Source of the DNA: Chloroflexota bacterium
GTDB taxonomy: Bacteria; Chloroflexota; Dehalococcoidia; Lucifugimonadales; Lucifugimonadaceae
DNA length: 64,000 nt
Direction: 5' to 3'
Assembly: GCA_002730555.1 (NCBI GenBank)
Contig: PCAM01000021.1
Span: forward strand, 1-64,000
In this document: piece by piece, positions 29,086 through 38,305 of the stretch
Layout: every line of letters begins with the position of its first letter
Numbering within the stretch: the first letter of the stretch is position 1
Made by a program: the position numbers and the translations under genes
Notes under the pieces: generated by a model
What the model was told of the DNA's origin: nothing
Database searches by the model: none
The model's input: the letters and a program-made list of their open reading frames with translations, nothing else

Positions 29086-29778
29086 GTGGCCGGACTTGAA
29101 ACAGAGAGTTCGCGAGGCCGGCTAAAAGCCGTCTGTTTCGATATGGACGGCGTGATCGTTGATTCCGAGCCCGTCCATTACGAAGCGGATCGGCGGACGA
29201 TGGCCGCGCACAGCGTGGAGTTCACCCTTGAGAACAAGCAGGCGAACTACATCGGTCGAACCGTCCGGGACACGATGTTTGAACTGTCTGCTATCCACGG
29301 AATCCTGGACCCGGAGGCGGTGCTGCGTGAGCGACAGGCTCTGTTTGTAGAGTTGATCGCCACAGATCTGGAACTCCGGGACGGGCTTCGGGAGTTGCTG
29401 TCACAACTGGCCGAGAGAGCCGTGCCGTGCGCGCTGGTCACGTCCGGAAACCGCTGGTACATCAATAGCGTGTTCGATCGCTTCGGGCTGGCGTCTTTCT
29501 TCGCCGGGATCGTCTCCGTAGAGGACGTCAGCGCGCACAAGCCGCTGCCCGACCCGTACCTGGCTGGAGCGAAGTTGCTCGGCGTCCCGCCGGTTCAGTG
29601 TGCGGCCATTGAAGACTCAACCACCGGCGTGGCTTCTGCCAAGGCGGCCGGAATGTACTGCATCGCCGCCCCCAGCGAGTCGACGCTTGATGCGGACCTG
29701 TCCGCAGCGGACGTGCGGGTGGAATCGTTTCGCGAGATTGGTTCGGCGGCGCTGGACGAGTTATTTGGGGTGAGGTGA
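29086..29778 (+). CDS. HAD family hydrolase (beta-phosphoglucomutase-like)
   Basis: 'AVCFDMDGVIVDSEPVHYEADR', 'CALVTSGNRWYIN', 'CAAIEDSTTGVASAKAAGM'. Confidence 0.92.
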   Translation: MAGLETESSRGRLKAVCFDMDGVIVDSEPVHYEADRRTMAAHSVEFTLENKQANYIGRTVRDTMFELSAIHGILDPEAVLRERQALFVELIATDLELRDGLRELLSQLAERAVPCALVTSGNRWYINSVFDRFGLASFFAGIVSVEDVSAHKPLPDPYLAGAKLLGVPPVQCAAIEDSTTGVASAKAAGMYCIAAPSESTLDADLSAADVRVESFREIGSAALDELFGVR

Positions 29779-29929
29779 TCTCGCTCGGGATGGCGGAATA
29801 AATTTGCCCGGAACAGAATACTGTCATCCCGAGCGAAGCCGAGGGACCTTAACCAAAAGTTACGGCGTGCAATTAGCCCGATTCCCACAACAACTCCTGA
29901 CCTTCAATCAATCGCTAGCAACCGCGCCC

Positions 29930-30157
29930 TTACAACAGATCCTCCGCCCAGTAGTACTGACCGTGCGTGAAAACCAGGTTTCTGGAGTTCGCCAGCACCG
30001 CGTTAACCGCCTGCTTGCCGGGGAAGATCGCCTTCCAGAAGCTGGCGTCGCTTGCGGGCCACGCTGCGTACAGCGAGTCTCAGATGAAAGACGGAGCATT
30101 TGCTGCTGCGACGTCACAGGTGTCCGAAATCAAGCTGGCGCTCCGGGATATCAACCT
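29930..30157 (-). pseudogene. C-terminal coding relic of unidentified family
   Basis: Reads ..DVAAANAPSFI*DSLYAAWPASDASFWKAIFPGKQAVNAVLANSRNLVFTHGQYYWAEDLL*; protein-like but interrupted by TGA (30080-30082) and without a start. Confidence 0.4.
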
Positions 30158-30239
30158 GTAAGAGGCGGCAGAGCGGGCCTGATCCTCCGGTTGGTGCGCT
30201 GTAGCTCCATAACACCAACCAAATCGCCACCCGGCCGGG

Positions 30240-31223
30240 TTAGATGCCGGCGCGGGTTTTGCCCAGGACCTCCGGGTTGATGATGATGTCCGGAGGCTCG
30301 CCGTTCAGCACCCGCACAACCTCTTGTGCCGTACGCTCCTCAAGCTCGATCGTCGATGCCTGGGAGAAGAAGGCAGTGTGCGGGGTGATGATCACGTTAT
30401 CCATAGCATAGAGCGGGTGATCGTCCGGTGGGGCGGTCTCTTCCAGCACATCCAGCCCCGCTCCACCGATCTCACCGGCCCTGAGCGCCTCCACCAGCGC
30501 CGCCTCGTCGATCAGGGGACCGCGTGCCGCGTTGATCAGGAAGGCGTCGTTCTTCATCAGTTTCAGTTCATTCGCGCCGATCATCCCTGTCGTTTCCGGG
30601 GTCAACGGCGCGTGCAGCGTCACGAAATCGGACTCGGTCAACATCGAGTCCAGGGAAGTCATCTGGACGCCATCCGGGGCGTCGCTCTGCTGGACAAAAG
30701 GATCGTGCGCAAGCACCGTAATGCCGAAAGCGAGCGCACGTGTGGTGACGGCGCGGCCGATGCGGCCCATGCCGACGATGCCTATGGTCCGGTCCCGCAG
30801 CCGGTGCATGGTGTCGTTGAGGGTCACCGCTCCCCAGCCGGAAGCCTTTACCTGGGCGCTGTGGCGGACGATCTTGCGGTTGAACGACAGCGCCATCGCC
30901 ATGACGTGATCGGCCACCTCGTCGATGCAGTAGTCAGGCACGTTCGTCACCACAATGCCCAGTTCAGTGCAGGCTGCGATGTCCACGTTGTCGACCCCGA
31001 TGCCGTAGCGCGACGCGACCTTGCAGTTGGGGGCGTTTCGGAGCACTTCGGCAGGGACCTGCGCAAAGCAAAACATGATTGCGTCGACGTCCGCTGCCAG
31101 CCGGGTTAGGGTCTCGACGGACGAATCCGGGGCAACGATGGGCTCGATGCCGACGGCCTTCAAGATCGCCGTCTCGGCGTCGATATTGGGCCACACGTAG
31201 TCGGTGATCAGGACCTTGCTCAA
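30240..31223 (-). CDS. D-2-hydroxyacid dehydrogenase / C-terminal-binding-protein-like
   Basis: 327 aa; 'RTIGIVGMGRIGRAVTTRALAFG', 'FLINAARGPLIDEAALVEAL', 'NVIITPHTAFFS'. Confidence 0.93.
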   Translation of the reverse strand: MSKVLITDYVWPNIDAETAILKAVGIEPIVAPDSSVETLTRLAADVDAIMFCFAQVPAEVLRNAPNCKVASRYGIGVDNVDIAACTELGIVVTNVPDYCIDEVADHVMAMALSFNRKIVRHSAQVKASGWGAVTLNDTMHRLRDRTIGIVGMGRIGRAVTTRALAFGITVLAHDPFVQQSDAPDGVQMTSLDSMLTESDFVTLHAPLTPETTGMIGANELKLMKNDAFLINAARGPLIDEAALVEALRAGEIGGAGLDVLEETAPPDDHPLYAMDNVIITPHTAFFSQASTIELEERTAQEVVRVLNGEPPDIIINPEVLGKTRAGI

Positions 31224-31604
31224 GTTGTGTTCCTTCTAGGGCCACTTGTGGATCGGCCAGCGTAAAGCGATGCCTGCGGCGCTACAGGGTAGCGCGAAAA
31301 GATTCGGTGGTCGTGCACTGGCGGGAAGAAGTAGGTCGGATCCATGCCCCGTCGCTTTAACCCGAACGATGAGGTCGTGACTCCCTCGGCCACCCCGTCA
31401 ATGACGAGATCGTCTTCGTAACAGAGACGCCGGGCAGCTATCAGGTTGGCGATCCACTCAACCCGGACATTTCGGCCACGGTTAACGTGTTTTAGGCAGG
31501 AAGCGCAAAGTTACCTGGTCGATCCCGGCGATTCTGTCTTGCCCTGGAATATCGTATTCATGTTTGTGGACGTTACCTTTACCCGTTAGCACGAAGAATT
31601 CGAT

Positions 31605-32489
31605 TCACCCGGTAACGACAGGCGCTTCAGCGGGCACGATGCCAAGGTTCTCGCAGGTTCTGGCGACCACGGCGGCACGGTTGAGCGTGTAGAAGTGGAA
31701 CTCATCCACGCCCTCTAGCATCAGGCGATGGGTGAACTCGGTCGCCACGCTGACGGCGATGCTTGAGCGGGCCTGTGTGCCGCTTCCGACCCTGCCGAAC
31801 CGTGACACCAGCCAGTCAGGGACGCTCGCCCCGCAGCGCTCGGCGAATCGGCTGACGCTGATGATGTCCACCACGGGCAATATGCCCGGGACGATGGGCG
31901 CGGTTATCCCGGCGGCGCGTGCGCGGTCCATGAATCGCAGGTACAGGTCAGGCTCGAAGAAGAACTGCGTAATGGCGCGCGTCGCACCGGCGTCGATCTT
32001 GCGCTTGAGGTTGTCGAGATCAGCATCGGCGTTCGACGCTTCGGGATGCGTTTCGGGGTATGCGGCAACGGAAATCTCAAAATCAACGACCCGTTTCAGC
32101 CCCGCGATCAGGTCCGAGGCGTAGTGATAGCCGTCCGGATGTGGGTGATACCCGTCGGAGCCGGCCGGAGCGTCGCCGCGAAGCGCAACGATATGTCGAA
32201 TCCCGGCCTCCCAGTAGTCGCGCGCTACCTGGTCGACCTCATCACGCGTCGCTCCGACGCAGGTCAGGTGTGCCGCTGCCGGGACATCGGTTTCCTCCTG
32301 CATCCGCTGGACGATCTGATGCGTCCGTTCGCGAGTGCTGCCCCCTGCGCCGTACGTTACAGACGTGAAACGCGGTCCGTACGGCTCAAGCCGCTTGAAC
32401 GATCTCCAAAGGGTACGTGCGGCGTGAGACGTGCGCGGAGGGAAGAACTCGAACGACACCAACGGCAGCCTGCGGGTGGATGAGATCAA
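31605..32489 (-). CDS. metF: Methylenetetrahydrofolate reductase
   Basis: 294 aa; 'VSFEFFPPRT', 'FTSVTYGAGGSTRERT', 'HLTCVGATRDEV', 'IVALRGDAPAG', 'AITQFFFEPDLYLRF'. Confidence 0.96.
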   Translation of the reverse strand: MISSTRRLPLVSFEFFPPRTSHAARTLWRSFKRLEPYGPRFTSVTYGAGGSTRERTHQIVQRMQEETDVPAAAHLTCVGATRDEVDQVARDYWEAGIRHIVALRGDAPAGSDGYHPHPDGYHYASDLIAGLKRVVDFEISVAAYPETHPEASNADADLDNLKRKIDAGATRAITQFFFEPDLYLRFMDRARAAGITAPIVPGILPVVDIISVSRFAERCGASVPDWLVSRFGRVGSGTQARSSIAVSVATEFTHRLMLEGVDEFHFYTLNRAAVVARTCENLGIVPAEAPVVTG

Positions 32490-33463
32490 CTATCGGGCAC
32501 CGGGGCGATTTCTGAGCCGGCGCTGGATAGCGGTAAGGAAATGTGTGACGCCAGCCAAACGTTCACGGTCAATGGTTCGCCTTTCAACTCTCGGGCCAGC
32601 TCGGACCGCAACCCGGCGCTTTCGCACCATGCGGCCACCTCTTCTTCAGCCAGACCGAGCCTGTGGTGGGCGTGCTCTTCAATCAGAATACGCTGCTCGT
32701 GTGGAGCGAAGTCGATGACAAGCAACGGCCCACCGGGTCGCAACACCCGGGCGGCCTCCGTTATCGCAGAAGCCGGCTCCTCGGCATAGTGCAGAACCTG
32801 GTGGAATACGACCGCGTCTTGCGAGGCGTCGTCGAACGGCAACTCATACATATCGCCGTGCCGGACCTGGCAATGCTCCAGCCCCGCCTTTCCCAGGTTC
32901 ACACGTGCGACGGCAAGCATCTCGTGTGACAGATCGATCCCGACGCCGTTCTGGATATCCGGCGCCATCACCTCAAGAATCCGACCGGTGCCGGTCCCGA
33001 TGTCCAGCAGGTCTGAGGGGTGGGCGCTGCTGAGCAGGTCTCGGACGCACGCCTCCACTTCCTCCTCCGGGACGTACATGGAACGCATCTGGTCCCATTG
33101 GGGCGCGTTGTTGCTGAAGTAAGAAGCGGCTGCCTCGGCGCGTGCCTCTTTAATCTCTTCCAGACGCTCGAGATCACGAACATATACGGGATCACGAGAC
33201 GGGATCAGGTCGACAATGGCACGGCCCAGCCGTGGGCTTTCGGGTCCGTTGGCGATCCGGTAGAAGGCCCACTGTCCCTCTCGAAAGCGGCCAAGTAGCC
33301 CGGCCTCGACCAGCAGTTTCAGGTGGCGGGACACGCGCGGCTGACTCTGGCGCAGGATCTGCGTCAGCTCGGTCACCGTGAGTTCGGACCGGGCGCAAAG
33401 AGCCAGCAGGCGGAGCCGTGTCGGCTCTCCCGCAGCCCTCAGTCCTGCCAGAAGTTGATCCAT
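32486..33463 (-). CDS. ArsR-family transcriptional regulator fused to SAM-dependent methyltransferase domain
   Basis: N-term 'RLRLLALCARSELTVTELTQILRQSQPRVSRHLKLLVEAGLLGRFREGQWAFY' winged helix; C-term 'DLLDIGTGTGRILEVMA...DAVVFHQVLHYAEEPASAITEAARVLRPGG'. Confidence 0.93.
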   Translation of the reverse strand: MDQLLAGLRAAGEPTRLRLLALCARSELTVTELTQILRQSQPRVSRHLKLLVEAGLLGRFREGQWAFYRIANGPESPRLGRAIVDLIPSRDPVYVRDLERLEEIKEARAEAAASYFSNNAPQWDQMRSMYVPEEEVEACVRDLLSSAHPSDLLDIGTGTGRILEVMAPDIQNGVGIDLSHEMLAVARVNLGKAGLEHCQVRHGDMYELPFDDASQDAVVFHQVLHYAEEPASAITEAARVLRPGGPLLVIDFAPHEQRILIEEHAHHRLGLAEEEVAAWCESAGLRSELARELKGEPLTVNVWLASHISLPLSSAGSEIAPVPDS

Positions 33464-33512
33464 CAGGCGGTCACCTGTCTCCTAAATGATGAAAACGGAT
33501 CAAGCACCTGCA

Positions 33513-33541
33513 TATAAACATTTCTTTATATATTGGTCAAG
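33513..33541 (-). promoter_or_regulatory. Predicted promoter/operator upstream of arsR-methyltransferase-metF
   Basis: Minus strand TTGACC-N17-TTATAT; inverted repeat ATATAA-N8-TTATAT; shared with 36465-36493 and 40787-40815. Confidence 0.75.
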
Positions 33542-33574
33542 CGGAACCGGAAACCGGAATCCCCTGAGACACCC

Positions 33575-35206
33575 TCAGGCGGAGGCCAAGTCCTGTTTCA
33601 TGGGCTTGAACTGGCACCCTTCCACGAACAGGTCAAAGAAGTCCGGCATCGTCTCAAGCTCCACGTGCTCGATGTCGCGGGTCAACAACTCGATTTCTCG
33701 ACGCTTGACCCGGGAGGTGAGCATGATGGTCGCTCCCTCAAGGGCGGCATTCCCGACCTGGGAGACACGATCGGCCGGGACGTTGGCGATGAAGCCTATG
33801 TCACGGGCGTTCTCGACGTTGATATAGTTGGCGAACCCGCCGGCCAGGTAAAGGCGAGACAGCCCCTCGGGCGGCGCCCCGTACTCGCGGAGGACTATCC
33901 ACTGGCCGCAGTAGTTGGCCGCTTTGGCCTGTGCCAGCGCGCTCATGTCCGCACGTGAGATGGTGATGCCGCGCTCGGGGACAACCGTGTACTCCGAAGA
34001 ACCATTCTGCAGCACGCCGAGCTCGTTTATGGCCTTCGTCCTGACCAGCTCTGCCAGAAGGTCCACCAGGCCGGAGCCGCAGATCCCTTCCGGCGTGACG
34101 CCGCCGATCGTGCCGTACTCGACCGCACCGTTGATGATTCGCACGGACTCGATAGCGCCGTCATAACCGGGCATGCCGAAAGTCACCTCGGCGCCCTCAA
34201 ACGCGGGGCCTGCGGGGCAGGACGCGGCGAGCATGCGGTAACGGTTGCCCACGATCACTTCCGTGTTGGTGCCGATATCGACCAGCGCCACGACCTCTTC
34301 AGATTCGTCCATGCCTATGGCGAGGATGTCGGCCGCGACGTCGCCGCCGATGTGGCTTCCCACAAGCGGCGCCCCGTACACGTTGGCGTCCGGGAAGATG
34401 CGCAGATCCAGGTCACGCGCCTTGACGTTGAGCGCGGTGGTTTCACGTTCGCCGGAGATAAGTTCCTCTTCGATGGGCGACCGATACGGTTTCTCGCCGA
34501 TGGGCTGGACATCAATCCCGAAGAACAGCTCGCGCATCGTGGAGTTGCCCACGATCACGGCCTCGTAGATGTGACGTCGACGCACCTTGAGGCGTCGGGC
34601 CATGTCCCCGATCTCAAAGTTGATGGACGAGAGCATTACTTGCCCCAGCTCGCCCTTGTACTCGCCGCTGTCGTAAGAGATGCGGCGCATCGTGTCGCTG
34701 CCGCCGAAGCGCTGCGGGTTCTCGAAAGACCCGATGTGGATGATTTCACCCGACTCCAGGTCGACAAGGTTCAGTACGACGGTGGTCGTGCCGACATCGA
34801 TCGCCAGTCCGTAGATGTGGCCGCGGTAGCGGTCGATCACTTCGCCGTCGAACACCACATCGTCGCCGACGCGGGTCGTCAACGGGTCGTGCGCGACGCC
34901 CAGTGAGACAGACTCGGTCAGGATGCGGGGTTGCCGGCGCAGGACGGCGAACTCGATATCTGCGGCCGGGTCTTTCACCACGGCCTGGCATGCGAGCCGG
35001 TAATTCTCGTTCAGGAGAAAACGCTCTGACTCGGCCGGATCGTTGAGCGCGCCCGCCCCGCGCTTCACTTCGACGATGCACTCGTGGCACTCGCCGGTGC
35101 GCCCGCAAGAGGTCGGCACTCGGACGTTCAGGGCGTCTGCGTAGTCGAAGATGCTCTGATCAGCGACCAGTTCCAGAACTTCGTCGCCGTGGTGGAGGGG
35201 AGACAT
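33575..35206 (-). CDS. ASKHA-domain corrinoid activation protein (RACo/RamA-like) with N-terminal 2Fe-2S ferredoxin domain
   Basis: 'TSCGRTGECHECIVEV' ferredoxin motif; 'AIDVGTTTVVLNLVDLESGE', 'ALVDIGTNTEVIVGN', 'CGSGLVDLLAEL'. Confidence 0.93.
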   Translation of the reverse strand: MSPLHHGDEVLELVADQSIFDYADALNVRVPTSCGRTGECHECIVEVKRGAGALNDPAESERFLLNENYRLACQAVVKDPAADIEFAVLRRQPRILTESVSLGVAHDPLTTRVGDDVVFDGEVIDRYRGHIYGLAIDVGTTTVVLNLVDLESGEIIHIGSFENPQRFGGSDTMRRISYDSGEYKGELGQVMLSSINFEIGDMARRLKVRRRHIYEAVIVGNSTMRELFFGIDVQPIGEKPYRSPIEEELISGERETTALNVKARDLDLRIFPDANVYGAPLVGSHIGGDVAADILAIGMDESEEVVALVDIGTNTEVIVGNRYRMLAASCPAGPAFEGAEVTFGMPGYDGAIESVRIINGAVEYGTIGGVTPEGICGSGLVDLLAELVRTKAINELGVLQNGSSEYTVVPERGITISRADMSALAQAKAANYCGQWIVLREYGAPPEGLSRLYLAGGFANYINVENARDIGFIANVPADRVSQVGNAALEGATIMLTSRVKRREIELLTRDIEHVELETMPDFFDLFVEGCQFKPMKQDLASA

Positions 35207-35311
35207 TACTTGGCGGGTTACTCACTGAGGTGTGTTGTGTTGGCGGGAATCGTTTATGCAGTCATGGGAGCGCGTTGGACCGGCCGGCACTTGATGCGCC
35301 GACGGGACAAT

Positions 35312-35611
35312 CTAGGTTTCCCACGCCGACCAGTAGTCGATGTGGTCGCTGCCGGTGCAGATCGCCTTCTCGCCGGCGACCTTGAAGAACTGATTCCGGC
35401 AGGGGAACTTCGCCGTACATCGGGACTTTGCGTCCTTGTACGGGCAACGGGCCTGTCCGGGAGCGGCTGCGGTCCTGGAGATGTCGGAGTAGATGTCCAT
35501 GAGCCGCGACATACTCGCCTGCAGACGCTCGGGATCGATCCCGTCTGCAGGCGGATTTTCCGGCTGTACATCCGAACTGTCTGGCGTGGAATTGTCCCTT
35601 GAATCCGCCAT
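35312..35611 (-). CDS. Small Cys-rich uncharacterized protein in corrinoid cluster
   Basis: 99 aa; C-X8-C-X5-C-X13-C in 'ARCPYKDAKSRCTAKFPCRNQFFKVAGEKAICTGSDHIDYW'; lies between the corrinoid protein and RACo on the same strand. Confidence 0.75.
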   Translation of the reverse strand: MADSRDNSTPDSSDVQPENPPADGIDPERLQASMSRLMDIYSDISRTAAAPGQARCPYKDAKSRCTAKFPCRNQFFKVAGEKAICTGSDHIDYWSAWET

Positions 35612-35642
35612 GCGATAGCCCCCCCAAATCTGGGCCGAAGTG

Positions 35643-36392
35643 TTACCCGGAGCTTGCCACCTTGGCGATCTCGATCAGCTCTTTCGCCTTCTCCACGCAG
35701 GAAATGGCGTTGTCGCCGTAACCGTCGGCGCCCATGTCATCAGAGAACTCCTGGGTCACCGGCGCCCCGCCGGTCATGAACTTGTACTCGTCCCGGAGCC
35801 CCATATCCTCGAACTCGGCGATCGTACGACCCATGTTCGGCATCGTCGTCGTGAGAAGGGCGGACATCAACACGAGGTCGGCGTCCTTCTCGTCCGCAGC
35901 CTCGATGAACTCGTCCGGTTTCGTGTCGACCCCGAGGTCGTGCACGACAAAACCGGCGCCGCGCATCATCATGATGCAAAGGTTCTTACCGATGTCATGA
36001 AGGTCGCCCTTCACGGTCCCAAACACTGCGGTTCCGATCGGTTCCACGCCGGACGCCGACAGGATCGGGTCGATGTGGGCCATCCCGGCCTTCATGGCGC
36101 GAGCTGCGATAAGGACTTCCGGTACGAAGATAAGGTTGTCGCGGAACTTCACACCGACGACGGCCATCCCGGGAATCAGGCCTTCATCAAGGACGTCGTT
36201 GGCCTCGCGGTCCTCGCCGAGCGCCTTCTGAGTCAACTCATCGACGGCGGCGTGGTTGCCCGTGATAAGGCTGTACGCCATCTCCTGCATAAGCGCGTCA
36301 CCCGCCTCGATCTGCTCGAGGATCGTGGCACGCTCTTCTTCCTGCGTGACGTACTCGAACTCTCGAGCGAGCCCTTCATGAACGATTGGCAA
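35643..36392 (-). CDS. Corrinoid (B12-binding) methyltransferase protein
   Basis: 249 aa; DXHXXG motif 'GTVKGDLHDIGKNL', 'LVLMSALLTTTMPNM', 'FMTGGAPVTQEFSDDMGADGYGDNA'. Confidence 0.96.
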   Translation of the reverse strand: MPIVHEGLAREFEYVTQEEERATILEQIEAGDALMQEMAYSLITGNHAAVDELTQKALGEDREANDVLDEGLIPGMAVVGVKFRDNLIFVPEVLIAARAMKAGMAHIDPILSASGVEPIGTAVFGTVKGDLHDIGKNLCIMMMRGAGFVVHDLGVDTKPDEFIEAADEKDADLVLMSALLTTTMPNMGRTIAEFEDMGLRDEYKFMTGGAPVTQEFSDDMGADGYGDNAISCVEKAKELIEIAKVASSG

Positions 36393-36464
36393 GGATCAAT
36401 TCTCCGGGACGACCGGGTAGGCGACCGCGCACGTGCACGGGCAACTTAACCAAGTGATATTGAT

Positions 36465-36493
36465 ACATAAACATATCGTTATATATCTGTCAA
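36465..36493 (-). promoter_or_regulatory. Predicted promoter/operator upstream of the corrinoid protein gene
   Basis: Minus strand TTGACA-N17-TTATGT; inverted repeat ACATAA-N8-TTATAT; same 29-nt module as the other two. Confidence 0.75.
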
Positions 36494-36548
36494 TACAAGA
36501 TATCCGTACGTTTACCGGAATTTGTACGCCCGGGTTCGTATTGCCGGA

Positions 36549-37583
36549 TTAGAGGCGTTCAGCGCTCCAGTCTTTGACCGCGTCCGGGATGGCCAGAAGG
36601 TTATGCAGTTTCGTCTGCAGAGGAATGGCGCATTCCGGGGCGATCATCTGCACCCCGGCCTCCAGACAGGCGTAAACCTCTTCCCTCACCTCATCGGGTC
36701 CACGAGAGTAGAGGGTCTGCGGGTTATTGATGTTGCCCACGAGGCCGATACCACCGTCGACGGCGTCCATCGCTTCCTGCGGGTCGTTTCGTGAGTCGAA
36801 GTGGAACGACGCCATGCCAGTCTGGGCGATGTAGGGCATACGATCCAGCGTTTTGCCGCAGATGTGCAGGATCAGCGGCGCGTCGATACGCTCCGCCATC
36901 TCCGTGTGTATGTCCTGGAGGAAGCGCTTGTAGTACTCGCCAGACACTAGGTCCCCTGTGGCGTGGTCCGGCACGCATATGGCATCGGCCCCGGCTGCGA
37001 TCTGGGCGTCTGCGAAGAGGACGGTCGCCTCTTTCAGCTTGTCCATGATACGCATGGTCATGTCCGGGTCGTCGATCGTCATCAGGAGAAAACTCTCGAC
37101 GCCGAAGACGTGGTAGGCGAGCGTCCACGGCCCCATGGACTTGCCGATGATCGCGACCTCGTCGCCGAACTGTTTCTTCAGGATCTCGATGGCACCGGTG
37201 ACCGAGACCATGTCACGGTGCTCAAGGAAATCCGCCGGGATGACTACATCGTCCTCGCCCTTCCAGATCGGGTTGGACATGCGCACCGTTGGCCAGTTGT
37301 CCTTCTGCTCCCACTGCATTTCGCAGCCGAGCGCAGAGGACTCCTGAATAATCGTGAAGTAGGGCTGTATCGAATCGAAGCCGAGTTCGGTGTAACCGGT
37401 GGCAGCCAGCTCAGCATTCAGCTGTGGATCACGGCAAGCGTCCGGGAAGGGCGCGTCCACCATGTCCATGAGTTCGACAGTGGCGACGTTGGTGGGGTTG
37501 GATACCGGGGTTCGGTCCACCGGGAGATTGGCGAGCGCGTTCATAACGCGCTCACGAGGGGTCATAGTCTCTTCATATGGCAT
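36549..37583 (-). CDS. Uroporphyrinogen decarboxylase-family methyltransferase (MtaA/CmuA-like)
   Basis: 344 aa; 'MTPRERVMNALANLPVDRTPV', 'GADAICVPDHATGDLVS', 'LILHICGKTLDRMPYI' UroD/MtaA zinc-ligand pattern. Confidence 0.9.
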   Translation of the reverse strand: MPYEETMTPRERVMNALANLPVDRTPVSNPTNVATVELMDMVDAPFPDACRDPQLNAELAATGYTELGFDSIQPYFTIIQESSALGCEMQWEQKDNWPTVRMSNPIWKGEDDVVIPADFLEHRDMVSVTGAIEILKKQFGDEVAIIGKSMGPWTLAYHVFGVESFLLMTIDDPDMTMRIMDKLKEATVLFADAQIAAGADAICVPDHATGDLVSGEYYKRFLQDIHTEMAERIDAPLILHICGKTLDRMPYIAQTGMASFHFDSRNDPQEAMDAVDGGIGLVGNINNPQTLYSRGPDEVREEVYACLEAGVQMIAPECAIPLQTKLHNLLAIPDAVKDWSAERL

Positions 37584-37617
37584 GGGTAATCTCGCTCTTT
37601 AAACGGGAGAAGTGGAG

Positions 37618-38280
37618 CTAAGTGGAAGCAAAACCGAGGGTGGAGGTGGTCATCTGCCCGCGCAGGGCATCGGCCTCCATAGCGTCTTCCACGGCGCTGA
37701 TGTTCCGGGAGTAGGGCAGTATCAGCCTGGCGAGTCCATCGTGGCGCTGCCCACAACTGAAAGCCATGGTGGAGTCGTCGATCTTCTCCATCTCTCCGTA
37801 GCGAATGAACCCGGCGATGATGGCCCGAAGACGCAGCGCCGGGTTCTTTGCCTCGCCGGACGTCGAGACGCGGTAGGCGTATCGTTCGCCGGCCTGCTCC
37901 CCGGTCATGTCGATGGTCAGTGCGCTTTTTGAGTCCTTGATCTGCAGCTCTTCAGGCCGGTCCCGCTCCGCCGTGCGCTCGATGGCGGCGGTGGTGAGGA
38001 ACTTGAGCGGGCGCGTGTGGAGGTGGCCGCACGGGAAGCGCAGCCGGTTCCAGGCGTCAGCGACCTCCATACCGCCGAGCTGCACCAGGCGTTCGACGAT
38101 GTCACGGATCCGCTCTTCCACGCCGGGACGCCTGCTGAAGGTCCAGACGGTGGAGACGCCGTCCCGCTCGTACAACCCGACGCTGATGTCGTGGAAGTTC
38201 GGGTCCATCGGCACCAGCTCAACGCAGTGGCCGTAGCGGGTGACTACTTCCCGGGCGCTGAGCAGTTCCAGGGTTGTCAT
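37618..38280 (-). CDS. Uncharacterized protein in corrinoid cluster
   Basis: 220 aa; conserved-looking Cys/His motifs 'FPCGHLHTRPLKFL' and 'FSCGQRHDGLARLILPYSR'; cistron between Hcy-MT and UroD-MT genes. Confidence 0.75.
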   Translation of the reverse strand: MTTLELLSAREVVTRYGHCVELVPMDPNFHDISVGLYERDGVSTVWTFSRRPGVEERIRDIVERLVQLGGMEVADAWNRLRFPCGHLHTRPLKFLTTAAIERTAERDRPEELQIKDSKSALTIDMTGEQAGERYAYRVSTSGEAKNPALRLRAIIAGFIRYGEMEKIDDSTMAFSCGQRHDGLARLILPYSRNISAVEDAMEADALRGQMTTSTLGFAST

Positions 38281-38305
38281 GTGTAGGCGGTTCCTTCTGC
38301 CTGTT

